Positions 62,582-64,000 of a stretch of DNA of 64,000 nucleotides are shown here, one piece after another (position 1 is the stretch's first letter; each line of letters opens with the position of its first letter). The position numbers and the translations under genes were made by a program. The notes beneath the pieces are model-generated. The model was not told the DNA's origin, ran no database searches, and saw nothing but the letters and a program-made list of their open reading frames with translations. Origin of the DNA: Paraburkholderia adhaesiva (GTDB lineage Bacteria > Pseudomonadota > Gammaproteobacteria > Burkholderiales > Burkholderiaceae); the NCBI RefSeq assembly GCF_021390575.1, contig NZ_JAJEJQ010000002.1:248001-312000 (forward strand). Direction: 5' to 3'.

Positions 62582-63452
62582 CGAGATATCCCACAGGAGA
62601 CAGGTTGAGCGTGCTGAACCAGGGCCCGTCCGGCGTGAGCGTCGAGAGTTCGTGGCTCGCGCGCATCACCTGCCAGGTGCCCGAGGCCATCGGCACGACC
62701 GACTGCACGTTCGCGGTGGCACCGAACAGAATCGCCGCATTCCACTCGCAACTGACCTCGATGCCGGTGGGCGTGAAGGTCGGATAGCCGCGCATGCCGG
62801 TCGAGGCCGACAGTGTGACGGCGGGAAAATCCGGTGCGCCACCGTTGGGCCATATGTGCAGCACGCCCTGGTCGAGCAGCACGAGCGTCTGCGTCGCCCC
62901 CGCCACCTTTTCGATCTGGTCCATCAGCGTGCCGGCCAGATACTGCCCGGAGATCTTCGCGGTGACGCCGTGATTCTGGAAGGCATAGCCCGCCTGTTTC
63001 GCCAGCCCGCCAATGATGCTCGCGACATCCTGCGGCCCTGGGTACGTGTTCGGCGGCGCGGCCTGGATGCGCTGCAGGAAGCCGCTCGACGCATTGACCA
63101 CGAACGACACTTCGGGGCTGCCGCTGAAGTCGGTGACCGCCGACCAGATCGTGCCCACGAAGATGGTATTCATGAGGCCATTGCCGGAGCCGCCCACCGA
63201 GCCCGCCTCGATCGTCACCTGGTCGCCGTTCACGGCGAGGCCCGTGAGGCCCCGCGTGGCCAGCGCCCCCATGTCGGCGAGCGGCATGCCGTAGATGCGC
63301 AGCGAGAGCGTCGGCAGCGCCAGGCCTCCGCCGTTGTTGGCGAGGCTGACCTGCACACGATGCCCTTCGAGGTCGAGGATCTGCGAGCCATCGGGAAACG
63401 TCGTCTTCGCCAGCGCAAATGTCACGTTGATGCGGCGCTGTGCGAACGGCAT
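62565..63452 (-). CDS. Phage baseplate hub protein (gp43/gpD-like)
   Basis: 295 residues. INVTFALAKTTFPDGSQILDLEG, YGMPLADMGALATRG and VTDFSGSPEVSFVVNASSG mark the family of hub subunits that hold the spike in the tail centre. It starts nine bases after the plug gene stop and overlaps the spike gene. The ATG has no alternatives nearby that fit the conserved N-terminus. Confidence 0.85.
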   Translation of the reverse strand: MPFAQRRINVTFALAKTTFPDGSQILDLEGHRVQVSLANNGGGLALPTLSLRIYGMPLADMGALATRGLTGLAVNGDQVTIEAGSVGGSGNGLMNTIFVGTIWSAVTDFSGSPEVSFVVNASSGFLQRIQAAPPNTYPGPQDVASIIGGLAKQAGYAFQNHGVTAKISGQYLAGTLMDQIEKVAGATQTLVLLDQGVLHIWPNGGAPDFPAVTLSASTGMRGYPTFTPTGIEVSCEWNAAILFGATANVQSVVPMASGTWQVMRASHELSTLTPDGPWFSTLNLSPVGYLGVSPN

Positions 63453-63461
63453 GGCGCACCT

Positions 63462-63770
63462 TCACGCGCTCGCAACCGCGCTGGCCTGAACGTACAGCAG
63501 CGGCCAGCGCGCGCCGAGGCCCGTGTAGTCGGGATCGTCACTGCCCGCCGTATCGGCAAACACTAGGTCCCCGGCAAAACCCAGATACGCCTCGCGCACC
63601 AGGTACACGCCTGTGCGGCACAGCACGCCCGCCATGACGAGGTTGCCCGCGACGTACAGATCAAGGTACAGGCCCGTACGTTTCTGGTAGAGCGCGAGAC
63701 CGCAGTTCTGCTGCGCCAGCGCCACCGACAGGCGCTGCGAGGGCACCGCCGCCAGCGGTACGGTCTGCAT
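63462..63770 (-). CDS. Phage baseplate plug-like protein
   Basis: 102 residues beginning MQTVPLAAVPSQRLSVALAQQ and containing GLYLDLYVAGNLVMAGVLCR and REAYLGFAGDLVFADTAGSD, the pattern of baseplate plug proteins next to hub genes. Role inferred from family resemblance and position. Confidence 0.75.
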   Translation of the reverse strand: MQTVPLAAVPSQRLSVALAQQNCGLALYQKRTGLYLDLYVAGNLVMAGVLCRTGVYLVREAYLGFAGDLVFADTAGSDDPDYTGLGARWPLLYVQASAVASA

Positions 63771-63779
63771 CGGATCCGC

Positions 63780-64000
63780 CTACGCGAAGACGCCCGAAAA
63801 GGCGGTCTCGAGTGACGCAGCCACGCCCGAGAAACCCTGCGTGAGCTGCGTCGAGATGGCCGCCTCGATCTGTGTGACCGACTGCTGCGCATTCGCGAAC
63901 ATTGCCGCGACGCTCGCCGACGCCTGCTGCAGCGGCGTTTGCTGGTTTGTCGGCGCGGGCAGATCCGCCGCCGTGCACACCCACCCCTGGCTCTGCGGAT
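63780..64000 (-). CDS. Phage protein upstream of the plug gene, C-terminal part only
   Basis: The reading frame continues past the right edge; 73 codons plus the stop are visible. The tail is Ala/Gln/Ser-rich and helical (QQASASVAAMFANAQQSVTQ) and ends AFSGVFA. A GTG at 63980 is a possible start, but the frame is open to the edge, so it is more likely the end of a longer protein. No family recognised. Confidence 0.6.
   Translation of the reverse strand, partial: PQSQGWVCTAADLPAPTNQQTPLQQASASVAAMFANAQQSVTQIEAAISTQLTQGFSGVAASLETAFSGVFA

Larger units (their letters stand above)
49346..64000. mobile_element. Prophage or tailocin late region (lysis, tail fibres, baseplate), running off the right edge
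   Basis: From the right edge to about 49.3 kb nearly all genes are leftward and encode, in order, hub, spike, sheath initiator, baseplate J, DUF2612, collar fibres, endolysin and holins, the usual late order of contractile-tailed phages. No capsid, terminase, integrase or attachment site is in view, so phage, defective phage and tailocin cannot be told apart. The module is interrupted by a restriction-modification pair at about 59.7-61.8 kb. The left end is set by the frameshifted gene next to bcpA. Confidence 0.8.

Overview
The window looks like a chromosomal segment of a Burkholderiaceae bacterium, most likely Paraburkholderia, Caballeronia or a close relative. The signs are high GC, a cyoABCD oxidase, gabTD with a divergent MocR-type gabR, a DUF4148 protein, and a contact-dependent inhibition locus in the Burkholderia bcpA-I-O-B order. 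The genus call is inference from gene content; there is no rRNA or tRNA in the window to confirm it.

Layout. 0-15.5 kb is housekeeping and metabolism: a truncated IclR regulator diverging from otnI, cyoABCD without cyoE, a secreted protein of unknown function, gabD-gabT against divergent gabR, an EamA transporter, and phnCDE behind two Pho-box-like sites. 15.6-21.5 kb is a tightly overlapping, leftward type VI secretion cargo operon: vgrG, a muramidase effector, a probable periplasmic immunity protein, a PAAR tip and a four-repeat zinc-ribbon protein. 22-24.5 kb holds an orphan ribbon-helix-helix protein and an M14 peptidase coupled to an alpha/beta hydrolase. 25.1-31.4 kb is a Fap-like secreted-fibre locus: two paralogous glycine-rich proteins, two secreted proteins with double-glycine motifs flanking a C39-type peptidase, and a convergent outer-membrane barrel with a coiled coil. 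32-34 kb is selD overlapping a cation diffusion facilitator gene. 34.3-35.1 kb is an IS5-family element inserted exactly at the stop codon of a DUF4148 gene. 35.6-49.0 kb is a CDI locus, bcpA-bcpI-bcpO-bcpB, followed 9 bases later by an eight-repeat zinc-ribbon protein related to the one in the T6SS operon. 49.3-64.0 kb is the late region of a contractile-tailed prophage or tailocin (lysis, tail fibres, baseplate, spike, hub), running past the right edge, with a convergent type II restriction-modification pair inserted between the spike and sheath-initiator genes.

How it fits together. The accessory 15.6-64 kb stretch is rich in interbacterial conflict and surface functions. T6SS and CDI cargo carry their own immunity genes. 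Both operons end in the same rare tandem zinc-ribbon architecture, which is the most unusual signal here. The second is the fibre locus, where a periplasmic C39-like peptidase lies between two proteins whose sequences match the bacteriocin-type double-glycine cleavage consensus, suggesting a substrate-protease relationship. The AT-richer immunity, lipoprotein and restriction-modification genes suggest more recent acquisition than their GC-rich neighbours.
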